Positions 1 to 8,044 of a stretch of DNA of 29,097 bases are shown here, piece after piece (position 1 is the first letter of the stretch; every line of letters starts with the position of its first letter). Position numbers and translations under genes: made by a program. This DNA is from Ruminococcus flavefaciens (GTDB lineage: Bacteria > Bacillota > Clostridia > Oscillospirales > Ruminococcaceae), in contig CADBQF010000062.1 of NCBI GenBank assembly GCA_902796705.1, forward strand, positions 1-29,097, given 5' to 3'. Under the pieces are notes generated by a model, which saw only the letters and a program-made list of their open reading frames with translations, had not been told where the DNA came from and made no database searches.

Positions 1-2061
1 GGTATTTGTCTCGCCTGTGAGTACAGGTATCTTTGCAGCCATAGCCTGTGAAGGTGACATCTGGTATACGCCGCCGAAAGGCATGAGGACTGTTCCTGCA
101 CCGATAGTTGAGTCGAACTTTTCGATAAGACCCTTCTGTGAGCATACATTAAGGTTGGACATGAGCTGTGACCATGATTCTGCACAGTCAGGTGTCTCTT
201 CCTCTGAACGTGCGATAGGAGCTTCAACTTCGATATCTGTGTACTTTGGCGCACCGTTGGAGTTGAGGAACTCACGGGAGAGGTCAACGATAGTATTGCC
301 GTTCCATACCATTTTGAGTCTTGGCTCGTCAACAACATCAGCAACAACAGTAGCTTCGAGGTTCTCCTTTGCAGCTTCTTCCATGAACTTGTCAACGTCC
401 TCTGGAGCGATAACTACAGCCATTCTCTCCTGTGACTCGGAAATAGCTATTTCAGTGCCGTCAAGACCGTCGTACTTCTTTGGAACTGCGTTAAGGTTGA
501 TAACAAGACCGTCTGTAAGCTCACCGATAGCAACTGAAACGCCGCCTGCACCAAAGTCGTTGCAGCGCTTTATCATCTTTGTAACGTCAGGATTGCGGAA
601 AAGTCTCTGGAGCTTTCTCTCCTCCGGAGGATTACCCTTCTGTACCTCTGCGCCGCAGCTCTCAAGTGATTCGAGAGTATGTGACTTTGAAGAACCTGTT
701 GCACCGCCGCAGCCGTCACGGCCTGTCTTACCGCCGAGAAGTATTACTATATCGCCTGCTACAGGGCTTTCTCTGCGGATATTCTCAGCAGGAGCTGCAC
801 CGAGAACTGCACCTATCTCCATACGCTTTGCAACGTAACCAGGGTGGTAAACTTCTGCAACATGACCTGTTGCAAGACCGATCTGGTTACCGTATGAGCT
901 GTAGCCGTTTGCTGCACCGAGAGTTATCTTTCTCTGCGGGAGCTTGCCTGCGATAGTATCTTCAACAGGAACGAGCGGATTTGCTGCACCTGTCACACGC
1001 ATCGCCTGATATACATAAGAACGTCCTGAGAGCGGATCACGGATAGCACCGCCGAGACAGGTAGCAGCACCGCCGAACGGCTCGATCTCTGTCGGGTGGT
1101 TGTGAGTCTCGTTCTTGAACATGAGTATCCAGTCTTCGAGCTTACCGTCTATATCTACCTTTATCTTTACAGAGCAGGCATTGATCTCCTCGCTCTCGTC
1201 AAGGTCAGGGAGAAGTCCGTCAGCCTTGAGCTTCTTTGCAGCGAGAGTACCGATATCCATGAGAGTAACAGGTCTGTCGCTCCTGCCGAGTTCCCTGCGG
1301 ACATCGAGATACATATCATAAGTCTCCTTGATGTACGGAGTCTTGATATCGACTTTCTCTACATTCGTGAGGAAAGTTGTGTGACGGCAGTGATCTGACC
1401 AGTATGTATCTATCATTCTGATCTCGGTGATAGTAGGATCACGCTTTTCTGTATTGCGGAAATAATCCTGACAGAACTTTATATCGTCGTAATCCATAGC
1501 AAGTCCGAATTTATCGACAAAAGCATGGAGTCCGGCAGAATTCAGGTTGATGAAGCCTTCGAGAGTCTCTACGGTTTCGGGGATCTCATAGTTCGTATCA
1601 AGTGTAGCCACGAGATTGAGCGAAGCTTCACGGCTCTCTACAGGGTTGATGATATATGATTTGAGGCGGTCGAATTCGCTGTCTGAGATATTGCCGGAGA
1701 TGATGTAAACTCTTGCATTTCTCACACGGCATCTTTCGCCCTGACGGAGTATCTGTATACACTGTTCGCAGCTATCGGCACGCTGGTCGAACTGACCGGG
1801 AAGATATTCAACGGCAAATACACGCTCGCCCTGTGAAAGCTGCGGAAGATCTGTATAAACGACATCTACAGCCGGTTCTGAGAACACGGTGTTTATGGCT
1901 GCGTCGAAATCCTCTCTGCTGAGCTTGTCGGCATCATAGCGGTTGAGAATCCTCACGCCGTCCACGTTGAGACGGAGAGCAGTACGGATATCGCTGAGGA
2001 CAGACTGAGCTTCAACGGCGAATTCCGGTTTTTTTTCTACATAGATTCTGAATACGGACAT
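1..2061 (-). CDS. purL: Phosphoribosylformylglycinamidine synthase, N-terminal 687 codons (3' end outside window)
   Basis: ATP- and glutamine-dependent conversion of FGAR to FGAM in purine synthesis, in the cytoplasm. The reverse-strand frame is open from ATG at 2061 to base 1 with no stop. The product begins MSVFRIYVEKKPEF and carries the family motif NETHNHPTEIEPFGG from about residue 317, then a GGKTGRDG glycine-rich segment near residue 443 and a GAGGVSVAIGEL segment. This is the FGAM-synthase core of the long single-chain type; the glutaminase domain would lie beyond the left edge, so its presence cannot be seen. The ribosome site GGAGG (2073-2077) lies over the stop codon of mtaB, and the genes are 7 bases apart, so translational coupling is likely. 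The family call is very secure; long versus short PurL type is inferred from the N-terminal extension before the core. Confidence 0.95.
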   Translation of the reverse strand, partial: MSVFRIYVEKKPEFAVEAQSVLSDIRTALRLNVDGVRILNRYDADKLSREDFDAAINTVFSEPAVDVVYTDLPQLSQGERVFAVEYLPGQFDQRADSCEQCIQILRQGERCRVRNARVYIISGNISDSEFDRLKSYIINPVESREASLNLVATLDTNYEIPETVETLEGFINLNSAGLHAFVDKFGLAMDYDDIKFCQDYFRNTEKRDPTITEIRMIDTYWSDHCRHTTFLTNVEKVDIKTPYIKETYDMYLDVRRELGRSDRPVTLMDIGTLAAKKLKADGLLPDLDESEEINACSVKIKVDIDGKLEDWILMFKNETHNHPTEIEPFGGAATCLGGAIRDPLSGRSYVYQAMRVTGAANPLVPVEDTIAGKLPQRKITLGAANGYSSYGNQIGLATGHVAEVYHPGYVAKRMEIGAVLGAAPAENIRRESPVAGDIVILLGGKTGRDGCGGATGSSKSHTLESLESCGAEVQKGNPPEERKLQRLFRNPDVTKMIKRCNDFGAGGVSVAIGELTDGLVINLNAVPKKYDGLDGTEIAISESQERMAVVIAPEDVDKFMEEAAKENLEATVVADVVDEPRLKMVWNGNTIVDLSREFLNSNGAPKYTDIEVEAPIARSEEETPDCAESWSQLMSNLNVCSQKGLIEKFDSTIGAGTVLMPFGGVYQMSPSQAMAAKIPVLTGETNT

Positions 2062-2068
2062 ACTTTTA

Positions 2069-3406
2069 TCAACCTCCGGTATGTTTTGAGTTAAGGTCAC
2101 AGTCGTCAGTCATTCTTCCGATACAGTGATCCTGACGGCTCTCTTCTATTATAACACTTCTTAACTGATTACGCAAACTTTTTTCAGGATTTTTCCGAGG
2201 AATTTTTATTAATGTGTAATCTGCCGCATGACCGGTGTGGAATTCTGTGCAGTTTTCACGTTCAAAGAGGACTTCGACGGTTTTTCCGACGAGCGACTGC
2301 ATATATTTTTCCTCTGTCTGAGAAGCGGCGAGAGCCATGTCAGCGGCACGGGCAGACTTCACGCTCTCCGGCACCTGCTCTTTCATGCGGTCGGCAGGAG
2401 TGCCTTTTCTTCTGGAATATCTGAAGATATGGACACGGCTGAAACCGATCTTTTTTATGAAGTCAGCCGATTCACGGTGATCCTCGTCTGTTTCTCCGGG
2501 GAAGCCCACCATTACATCTGTCGTGAAGGCACAGTCCGGAAAGATTTTCCGTATGCGGCAGGCAAGTTCATAGTATTCTTCGGCGGTGTAGCGTCTGTTC
2601 ATCGCTTTCAGGGTGCGTGTGCAGCCGCTCTGGAGGGAAAGGTGGAACTGCGGGCAGACTTTTCCGCTGGCGGCAAGTCTTCCGAGCATATCGTCCGACA
2701 TCACTTCCGGTTCGAGAGAGCCGAGGCGGATACGGACTATCCCCTCCTCTGCGGCACAGGCTTCGACGGCATCGGCAAGGTCACAGCCTTTTCCGTCGCC
2801 GTAAAAGGCAAGATTTATGCCGGTCAGGACGATCTCCTTTTTTCCGGAGGAAGCTATCTGCCGTGCCTCGTCACGGATAACGCTGAGCGGCTTTGAGCGG
2901 CTCCTTCCCCTTGCATACGGGATAATGCAGTACGAACAGAAGCGGTCGCAGCCGTCCTGTATTTTCAGGAACGCCCTTGTGTTGTCGTCGAACGGAGGAC
3001 ATTCAAGGCACTCGAACGGTTCTCCGGGGGCATATCTGCTGAGCGAAACGAGCCTCTTCCGCTCTCTGAGACATTCAGCCACGAGCTGGGGGATCTTTTT
3101 TCTCTCCTTGGTGCCGCAGATGATATCGGCTTCACTGAGCTTTGCTGCTTCTTCCGGTGCTGCCTGCGGATAGCAGCCTGTAAGGGCGATCACGGCTTCC
3201 GGAAGTTCCTTCCTCGCTTTCCTGAGAGCTGAAAGAACTCTGCTGTCGCCGGAAGAAGTCACCGTACACGAATTTATGACAACTGCATCTGCCCCCTCCT
3301 GAGAATGCACCGGCTCAAATCCGGCATCGGAGAAAGACTTTTTCATGCACTCTGTCTCATAGTGATTCACCTTGCACCCAAAAGTTATAAAAAATACTTT
3401 ATACAT
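2069..3406 (-). CDS. mtaB: tRNA N6-threonylcarbamoyladenosine methylthiotransferase MtaB
   Basis: Radical-SAM enzyme that adds a methylthio group to t6A37 of ANN-decoding tRNAs. The 445-residue length fits the family. The N-terminal UPF0004 domain (about 1-125) shows FGCKVN with Cys11, then Cys47 and Cys78, the ligands expected for the second iron-sulfur cluster. The radical-SAM motif CDRFCSYC has Cys153, Cys157 and Cys160. A TRAM-like region fills the C-terminus. The FGCKVN signature and length favour MtaB over MiaB or RimO. The start at 3406 has only a weak GA-rich ribosome site. It lies directly upstream of purL on the same strand, a pairing with no obvious functional link. I could not recognise a convincing promoter in the divergent 3407-3570 region on this strand. 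Confidence 0.9.
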   Translation of the reverse strand: MYKVFFITFGCKVNHYETECMKKSFSDAGFEPVHSQEGADAVVINSCTVTSSGDSRVLSALRKARKELPEAVIALTGCYPQAAPEEAAKLSEADIICGTKERKKIPQLVAECLRERKRLVSLSRYAPGEPFECLECPPFDDNTRAFLKIQDGCDRFCSYCIIPYARGRSRSKPLSVIRDEARQIASSGKKEIVLTGINLAFYGDGKGCDLADAVEACAAEEGIVRIRLGSLEPEVMSDDMLGRLAASGKVCPQFHLSLQSGCTRTLKAMNRRYTAEEYYELACRIRKIFPDCAFTTDVMVGFPGETDEDHRESADFIKKIGFSRVHIFRYSRRKGTPADRMKEQVPESVKSARAADMALAASQTEEKYMQSLVGKTVEVLFERENCTEFHTGHAADYTLIKIPRKNPEKSLRNQLRSVIIEESRQDHCIGRMTDDCDLNSKHTGG

Positions 3407-3570
3407 ATTTCACATCACTATCACTTTTTCTTCTCATTGTTTTCATGTTGATTCTGCACAAAAATTTCCACTGTTTTTTATGCACTATAAATAGTTATAT
3501 GTTCTGAATAAAAACGCATTTTCAAGTGCCGTTTTAATTATACTAATTTGACGAAAATGCTTTTTATGCC

Positions 3571-3599
3571 TTGACATTGCCTTAAAGACGTGTTATTAT
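3571..3599 (+). promoter_or_regulatory. Sigma-A type promoter of the HPr-like gene
   Basis: TTGACA at 3571-3576, a 17-base spacer and TATTAT at 3594-3599. The predicted start is about 3605-3607, which puts the 3604-3624 hairpin at the 5' end of the mRNA. The 3407-3570 stretch upstream is AT-rich and I see no gene in it. Confidence 0.8.
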
Positions 3600-3603
3600 A
3601 TAC

Positions 3604-3624
3604 TTGCAGCAAGGAAAGCTGCAA
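3604..3624 (+). other. 5'-terminal mRNA hairpin of the HPr-like transcript
   Basis: TTGCAGC at 3604-3610 pairs with GCTGCAA at 3618-3624 around a 7-base A/G loop. It starts at or next to the predicted transcription start and has no U-run, so it is not a terminator. A 5' stem of this kind can protect an mRNA from 5'-end decay; that role is inferred. Confidence 0.55.
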
Positions 3625-3681
3625 GGAAAAAGATATAAACAATAAAAAACGAACACAAACCCGAACAAGGAGGTAACTCTT

Positions 3682-3912
3682 ATGACTAAGACAAAAGTTT
3701 TTCTCCAGGCTATCAATGATGTCAAGGAATTCGTAACTATCGTTATGCACTACGACTTCGACATCGATCTCGTATCCGGAAGATATGCAGTAGACGCTAA
3801 GTCTATCATGGGCATTTTCAGCCTCGACCTTTCAAAGCCGATCGAACTCCATGCTCACACTGACGATGCAGACGCTTTCCTCAATGATATCAAGAAGTTC
3901 ATAGTAGATTGA
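3682..3912 (+). CDS. HPr-like protein lacking the active-site histidine
   Basis: 76-residue protein with the HPr fold signature in its second half: GRYAVDAKSIMGIFSLDL matches the region of HPr that carries the regulatory serine, here Ser41. The N-terminal loop that in HPr reads GIHARPA is replaced by INDVKEFV, so the phosphohistidine used in sugar transport is absent; the only histidine before the serine motif is His23. It therefore cannot be a standard PTS phosphocarrier. Retained serine with lost histidine is the pattern of Bacillus Crh, which acts with CcpA in carbon regulation; the comparison is by motif logic and not by alignment. It has its own promoter, a strong ribosome site (AAGGAGGT, 3667-3674) and its own terminator, so it is a single-gene unit, probably well expressed. 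Confidence 0.85.
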   Translation: MTKTKVFLQAINDVKEFVTIVMHYDFDIDLVSGRYAVDAKSIMGIFSLDLSKPIELHAHTDDADAFLNDIKKFIVD

Positions 3913-3923
3913 TCAGACACAAT

Positions 3924-3952
3924 AAAGATACGGCAGATGCCGTATCTTTTTT
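3924..3952 (+). terminator. Intrinsic terminator after the HPr-like gene
   Basis: AAAGATACGGC (3924-3934) pairs with GCCGTATCTTT (3939-3949) around AGAT and runs into T residues. It lies between convergent genes; on the minus strand the T-run is weaker (CTTTATT), so it may also serve the NERD gene. Confidence 0.88.
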
Positions 3953-3965
3953 GCTTTATAGGGTA

Positions 3966-4586
3966 TCAGTCCCAGTCCCTGCGGCTGAAATTATGTGCGA
4001 ACTTCTTCAGAGGATTCGTGACATCGAGCTTTTTGAAGTAATCATAGAGGATATCGGGATTTACTCCGGCAGGCTTGAGCTGCGAGAATCTGTCCTCAAG
4101 TTCGTCAAGCCCTATGCCAAGCTCCCTGTCAAATTCAAGCTCCTTATCAGTAAACACAACAGTTCCCGTTACAGGGACTTTTTTGTATCCGCCTTTTTTG
4201 AGGTGGTGCATCACATTGTCGATATGCGTCTGGTTCTGGAGGAGCGGATTGTAGAGCTTGTGGCTCTTTGTGCCTATTTTGTGGACGAGCTTCTTGCCGC
4301 TTCCTGTGAGCGAACCGGAGATGCCTTTCGTCTCAACAACGAAGATGCCGAATTTTCCGATAACGAGATGATCTATCTCGCACGTTCCGTTATAGAGCGG
4401 AAGATAGATATTATTTATGAGTTTAGAGCCGTTCGTTTTGCAAAGTTTTTTCAGGAGCTTTGCAGTCTTCCTTTCAGCCGCTCTTCCCTTGCGTCTGCCG
4501 GCACTGAAATACACAGACAAAAACGTTATGAGAAGCAGCAGAACGACACCGGCTGCAACGATCAGTATGATCTTTTCTGTTTCCAT
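3966..4586 (-). CDS. Membrane-anchored NERD-domain protein
   Basis: 206 residues. Residues 6-28 form one hydrophobic helix (IILIVAAGVVLLLLI), followed by a basic stretch and a NERD domain (about 33-145). The nuclease-like signature is visible: Glu38 in RAAERK, CEIDHLVIG around residues 69-77, and the FVVETKG segment with Glu85 and Lys87. NERD (nuclease-related domain) proteins resemble Holliday-junction-resolvase-like nucleases; cellular roles are mostly unknown. The domain is predicted to face the cytoplasm next to the membrane. The start has a good ribosome site (AAGGAGA, 6-7 bases upstream). It is a single gene in a convergent position with the HPr-like gene. The domain call is secure; nuclease activity is inferred. 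Confidence 0.85.
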   Translation of the reverse strand: METEKIILIVAAGVVLLLLITFLSVYFSAGRRKGRAAERKTAKLLKKLCKTNGSKLINNIYLPLYNGTCEIDHLVIGKFGIFVVETKGISGSLTGSGKKLVHKIGTKSHKLYNPLLQNQTHIDNVMHHLKKGGYKKVPVTGTVVFTDKELEFDRELGIGLDELEDRFSQLKPAGVNPDILYDYFKKLDVTNPLKKFAHNFSRRDWD

Positions 4587-4686
4587 ATTTTTTCTCCTTT
4601 TACGATGAATATATATCTGCCTGAAAGCTATAATATCTACAGACGCTTCAACAGTGTCAATAAGATCCCGGAAGAGGTGTTCTCAA

Positions 4687-4905
4687 ATGTGGGACAAAAT
4701 TGCACTTATTCTTCTGATAATCGGAGGGATAAACTGGGGATTGGTCGGAATATTCCAGCTTGATCTCGTTGCATGGCTCTTCGGAGGTGCAGGAAGTATG
4801 CTTGCCCGTACAGTTTATATACTCGTAGCAGTATCGGCTGTATGGTGCATATCTCTGCTCTTCAGAGACGACAGAGAACTTGCAGTGAACAATCACGACC
4901 GGTAA
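4687..4905 (+). CDS. DUF378 family small membrane protein
   Basis: 72 residues when started at ATG 4687, which has AGAGGTG seven bases upstream and gives the usual family beginning MWDKIALILLIIGG; a longer reading from 4654 adds 11 residues without a ribosome site. Two hydrophobic helices are visible (about 4-26 and 36-60), with the NWGLVG and DLVAWLFG signatures of DUF378. Function is unknown; the family is a small integral membrane protein common in Firmicutes. A TATAAT at 4629-4634 may be the -10 box but no good -35 is seen. It is divergent from the NERD gene. Confidence 0.85.
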   Translation: MWDKIALILLIIGGINWGLVGIFQLDLVAWLFGGAGSMLARTVYILVAVSAVWCISLLFRDDRELAVNNHDR

Positions 4906-4915
4906 TGACTCTCCC

Positions 4916-4980
4916 CTGCTCCTTTGATGCCGCAGGAGCAGCAGGACGCTTCCGCATATTATCCCTGCGGTGATATGCGG
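4916..4980. other. Two inverted repeats downstream of the DUF378 gene
   Basis: CTGCTCCT (4916-4923) pairs with AGGAGCAG (4934-4941), and CCGCATAT (4952-4959) pairs with ATATGCGG (4973-4980). Neither is followed by a T-run on either strand. They may be 3'-end stabilising or weak termination structures of the DUF378 mRNA; no role can be assigned from sequence. Confidence 0.4.
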
Positions 4981-5002
4981 AGGCTGCCTGATACATAAAC
5001 AA

Positions 5003-5027
5003 AAAGGGAGACTCTGAGTCTCCCTTT
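5003..5027 (-). terminator. Terminator of the rpsF-ssb-rpsR operon
   Basis: AAAGGGAGACT and AGTCTCCCTTT form a perfect 11-bp stem with a 3-base loop. Read on the minus strand it is followed by TTTTTGTTT, a good U-run. On the plus strand the following ACTTTCTATT is a weaker run, so it could also stop DUF378 transcripts. Confidence 0.88.
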
Positions 5028-5038
5028 ACTTTCTATTA

Positions 5039-5281
5039 TCAGTCGCTTACGTAAGGGAGAAGAGCGATGTGTCTTGCTCTCTTGATAGCAACTGTAAGCT
5101 CACGCTGATGAAAAGCACAAGTACCAGTCACACGTCTCGGAAGAATCTTAGCTCTCTCGGTCATGCACTTTCTGAGCTTAGCGAGATCCTTGTAATCGAT
5201 CTTCTCGATGCGGTCAGCACAGAACATACAAACCTTCTTGCGAGGCTTCTTCGAGGGACGGGAATTTCTTTCCTTTTCCAT
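5039..5281 (-). CDS. rpsR: 30S ribosomal protein S18
   Basis: 80-residue S18 with a basic N-terminal tail and the RNA-binding body ending [13 protein letters not shown]. Cys18, Cys21, Cys39 and Cys55 are all present, which marks it as a zinc-binding (C+) paralog of S18. S18 binds the platform of the 30S subunit as a dimer with S6, encoded two genes upstream. The ribosome site AGGAGGAAATGTC directly precedes the ATG. It is the last gene of the rpsF-ssb-rpsR operon and is followed by the 5003-5027 terminator. Confidence 0.97.
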   Translation of the reverse strand: MEKERNSRPSKKPRKKVCMFCADRIEKIDYKDLAKLRKCMTERAKILPRRVTGTCAFHQRELTVAIKRARHIALLPYVSD

Positions 5282-5311
5282 GACATTTCCTCCTATCGTA
5301 ATAAAGTAAAG

Positions 5312-5836
5312 TTAAAACGGAACATCTCCGTCGCCGATTATCTCTTCAAAATCATCTGAGATACCGTATGCCATATCATCGTTAGATGCAGCCGGCTGAG
5401 CCTGCTGCTGAGGAGCTGCCTGATAATTGTTATTTCCGTAGCTGTTCTGCGGAGCGTTGTAACCGCCGTTCTGATAGCCGGAGTTTCCTCCCTGAGAACC
5501 GCCGTTATCGTTCTTTCCGCCGGCAAACTCGACATTATCAACAAAAACATTCATGCTGTAATGTGTAACATCAGGGTATTTTCTATCCTGATAGTTATCA
5601 TTGCGAAGAGTACCTTCAACAACTATTGACTTACCTTTGGAGAAATAGCGTGAAACAAATTCAGCCTGCTGTCTCCATGCAACACAGGTGATGAAATCAG
5701 CCTGTCTCTCTCCGGTATTCTTGTCAGCAAATCTTCTTGTGACTGCGACAGTGAATCTGCATGAAGCGATTCCCGAAGAAGTCTGATTAAGCACGGGATC
5801 AGCCGTAAGTCTTCCTACCAAAATAACTTTATTCAT
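5312..5836 (-). CDS. ssb: Single-stranded DNA-binding protein
   Basis: 174 residues. The N-terminal OB fold (about 1-105) begins MNKVILVGRLTADPVL and includes TCVAWRQQAEFV, the usual ssDNA-binding core. A Gly/Asn/Gln-rich flexible linker follows (about 110-150), then the acidic tail ending GDGDVPF that recruits repair and replication partners. Its place between rpsF and rpsR is the conserved Firmicutes arrangement. The ribosome site AAAGGAGGC lies 7-8 bases before the ATG. An intact C-terminal tail identifies it as the main replicative SSB and not a truncated phage or competence type. Confidence 0.96.
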   Translation of the reverse strand: MNKVILVGRLTADPVLNQTSSGIASCRFTVAVTRRFADKNTGERQADFITCVAWRQQAEFVSRYFSKGKSIVVEGTLRNDNYQDRKYPDVTHYSMNVFVDNVEFAGGKNDNGGSQGGNSGYQNGGYNAPQNSYGNNNYQAAPQQQAQPAASNDDMAYGISDDFEEIIGDGDVPF

Positions 5837-5863
5837 CTGACTGCCTCCTTTGAACTAAGTTGA

Positions 5864-6163
5864 TTATTCAGCAATAACAGTAACGAGTGAACGAAGAATA
5901 CCGTCAGCGATGTTGAGTCTTCTTGAAAGCTCAGCCGGATACTCAGGAGCAGACTGGAATGTGTAGATCACATAGTAGCCCTCTGTCTCGTCCTCGATAG
6001 GATATGCAAGCTTACGCTTACCCCAATCCTCGTTGACTTCAACAGCTTCGGCGTGTCTTTCAATTCTCTCCTTGAACTTCTGGATAAGGGCCTTCATCGG
6101 CTCTTCACCGTTCTTGAGGCTGAAAACTACCATTACTTCATACTTAGCGGATGCCTTTGCCAT
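5864..6163 (-). CDS. rpsF: 30S ribosomal protein S6
   Basis: 99-residue S6 with the family ferredoxin-like features: YEVMVVFSL near the N-terminus, VNEDWGKRKLAYPIEDETEG in the middle and a C-terminal NIADGILRSLV helix. It forms a dimer with S18 on the 30S platform. It is the first gene of the operon, behind a perfect-spacing promoter (6244-6272) and a leader of about 75 bases with a hairpin. The ribosome site GAAGGAGGTG is strong. The leader could carry the S6:S18 autoregulatory site known from other bacteria (see 6187-6208). Confidence 0.96.
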   Translation of the reverse strand: MAKASAKYEVMVVFSLKNGEEPMKALIQKFKERIERHAEAVEVNEDWGKRKLAYPIEDETEGYYVIYTFQSAPEYPAELSRRLNIADGILRSLVTVIAE

Positions 6164-6186
6164 TTAGCACACCTCCTTCTGGATCA

Positions 6187-6208
6187 TGCCCGTAACCTTC
6201 TGCGGGCA
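6187..6208 (-). promoter_or_regulatory. Leader hairpin of rpsF, possible S6:S18 autoregulatory site
   Basis: On the minus strand TGCCCG (6208-6203) pairs with CGGGCA (6192-6187) around a 10-base loop, between the promoter and the ribosome site. S6:S18 represses its own operon through a leader structure in many bacteria, and the position fits. I could not match the full published consensus by eye. Confidence 0.45.
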
Positions 6209-6243
6209 AGGATAATTCCACCGTTTTCACACGATGCTTGTAC

Positions 6244-6272
6244 ATTATAACACGTTATCACGGGTTTGTCAA
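6244..6272 (-). promoter_or_regulatory. Sigma-A promoter of rpsF-ssb-rpsR
   Basis: On the minus strand TTGACA (6272-6267), 17 bases, TATAAT (6249-6244): both hexamers match consensus. The -35 box lies only about 30 bases past the stop codon of the upstream ABC gene, with no clear terminator between, so read-through from the ABC genes is possible. Confidence 0.92.
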
Positions 6273-6301
6273 GAGTTTCCGGAGAAATATTTTTCATATT
6301 C

Positions 6302-8044
6302 TCACGTAGCAAACTGACTGTTATAAAGCTCCGCATAGAATCCTCCACGGTGGATAAGCTCGTCGTGGCTGCCCTGCTCGATGACAGAGCCGCTCTTCAT
6401 GACGAGTATCGTATCGGAATTCTTTATAGTTGACAGGCGGTGAGCGATGATGAAGCTCGTTCTGCCCTGCATGAGTTTAGCGAAAGCTTTCTGGATACGC
6501 TGTTCTGTACGCAGGTCTATCGAACTCGTCGCCTCGTCGAGAATGAGCATCGGCGGATCCATGAGCATTATCCTTGCGATGCAGATGAGCTGTTTCTGTC
6601 CCTGTGAAAGTCCGCTGTTCTCGCTGACTATGGTGTCATACCCCTGCGGAAGACGCTTTATGAAGCCGTGGGCGTAGACTGCCTTTGCAGCGGCGATGAT
6701 CTCCTCCCTTGAAGCACCGGGGACTCCGTAGGCGATATTTTCAGCCACAGTTCCGGTAAATATCCATGTTTCCTGCAATACCATGCCGAAAGAGCTTCGC
6801 AGGCTGTCACGGGTGATATCCTGCACATCATGGCCGGAAACGGATATCTTTCCGCTCCGGATATCGTAAAAACGCAGGAGAAGATTTATTATAGTTGATT
6901 TTCCGCAGCCGGTCGGGCCGACTATAGCTACTTTCTGACCGGAACGCACATCAAGGCAGAAATCCTCTATGAGCTTTACTTCCGGAACGTAGGAGAAGCA
7001 GACGTTTTCGAGCTTTATATCGCCTGTGCAGTCAGTGAGAACGAGTTTATCGCTGTCGTCGGGGACTTCTTCCTCATCAAGCACATCAAATACTCTCTGA
7101 GCTGATGCGACGGCGTTCTGCAATTCGGCAAATACTCCGGATATCTCGTTGAACGGCTTCGTATACTGATTTGAATAGGCAAGGAAGCTCGAAAGTTTTC
7201 CGACAGTCATGACTCCGATGAACGGGAAAAAGCCAGCCGCTCCCATAGCTCCGAGAAATCCGGCGGCGGCATAGATAAGGCCGTTCACAAAGCGTGTCGT
7301 CGGATTCGTCATCGAGCTGAAAAAAGTCGCCTTTGTGCCTATTTTTCCGTATTCACGATTTATCTTGTCAAAGCGTTCCTCTGCACGGTCGCCGTATACG
7401 AACGAGCGGACGAGTTTCTGGTTTCCTGCCATTTCTTCGGCAAGGCTGACCATTTCTCCCCTGAGTGCGGACTGCTTCATGTATGAATCGTGCGATGCTT
7501 TCGTTATCTTTGAAGCCGCTATGAATGAGAGCGGTGTGAGCATGACAACGACTGCCGCTATCTTGAAATTTATGCTCATCATGAATGCGAGCGTTCCGAT
7601 TATCGTGATGACTCCGCTGAAAAACTGGGTGAATCCCTGCAAAAGTCCGTCGGAGATTATCTCCGTGTCATTGATGACTCTTGATGTTAGTTCGCCCCTT
7701 GTGCGGCTGTCGATGTATTTCACAGGAACTCTTTCAAGCTTTGCAAATACATCAGCACGCAGGTCACGGACTGTCCTGAAAGCGAGCTTGTTCGTGCAGA
7801 AGCTCATCATCCACTGGAACAATGCACTGAGTACGACGATGACCGCAAGTTCAGATACTATCTTTTTCAGTCCGTCAAAATCGACTTTTCCCCTGCCGGC
7901 ACAGCAGTCAACCGCATTTCCTATGAATATCGGGACAGCGAGCGACAACGCCACTCCGAGAGCCGCAAACACGACTGTCAGCACGAAATACAGCATATAT
8001 GGCTTCGCATACCTGAATACACGCATAAGTGTCTTTGTCATCAC
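6302..8044 (-). CDS. ABC exporter half-transporter, catalytically complete subunit
   Basis: 580 residues: an exporter-type membrane domain (about 1-310, six predicted helices) fused to an ATPase domain. Walker A is GPTGCGKST near residue 376; Walker B reads LILDEA with catalytic Glu504; the H-loop His is at 535. The signature motif is altered to LSQGQ. Its ATG overlaps the stop of the upstream ABC gene by 4 bases (8041-8044), so the two are translated together. The partner has an intact signature but degraded catalytic residues, so the pair fits a heterodimeric exporter with one working and one degenerate ATP site, as in TM287/288 and BmrCD. The substrate is unknown; drugs, lipids or peptides are all possible for this family. 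Confidence 0.92.
   Translation of the reverse strand: MMTKTLMRVFRYAKPYMLYFVLTVVFAALGVALSLAVPIFIGNAVDCCAGRGKVDFDGLKKIVSELAVIVVLSALFQWMMSFCTNKLAFRTVRDLRADVFAKLERVPVKYIDSRTRGELTSRVINDTEIISDGLLQGFTQFFSGVITIIGTLAFMMSINFKIAAVVVMLTPLSFIAASKITKASHDSYMKQSALRGEMVSLAEEMAGNQKLVRSFVYGDRAEERFDKINREYGKIGTKATFFSSMTNPTTRFVNGLIYAAAGFLGAMGAAGFFPFIGVMTVGKLSSFLAYSNQYTKPFNEISGVFAELQNAVASAQRVFDVLDEEEVPDDSDKLVLTDCTGDIKLENVCFSYVPEVKLIEDFCLDVRSGQKVAIVGPTGCGKSTIINLLLRFYDIRSGKISVSGHDVQDITRDSLRSSFGMVLQETWIFTGTVAENIAYGVPGASREEIIAAAKAVYAHGFIKRLPQGYDTIVSENSGLSQGQKQLICIARIMLMDPPMLILDEATSSIDLRTEQRIQKAFAKLMQGRTSFIIAHRLSTIKNSDTILVMKSGSVIEQGSHDELIHRGGFYAELYNSQFAT

Noticed and set aside
17..838. Long plus-strand open frame opposite purL
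   Set aside because: It is antisense to a strongly conserved PurL coding region, has serine- and arginine-rich low-information content and no ribosome site; it is a by-product of the codon bias of purL.
4599..4634. Promoter for the DUF378 gene
   Set aside because: TATAAT at 4629-4634 is good but no acceptable -35 box lies 16-18 bases upstream, so it is not listed as a promoter.
3909..4763. 284-codon plus-strand open frame across the NERD gene and into the DUF378 gene
   Set aside because: It runs through the terminator and then antisense to the NERD domain; the frames with a ribosome site and conserved motifs are those listed.
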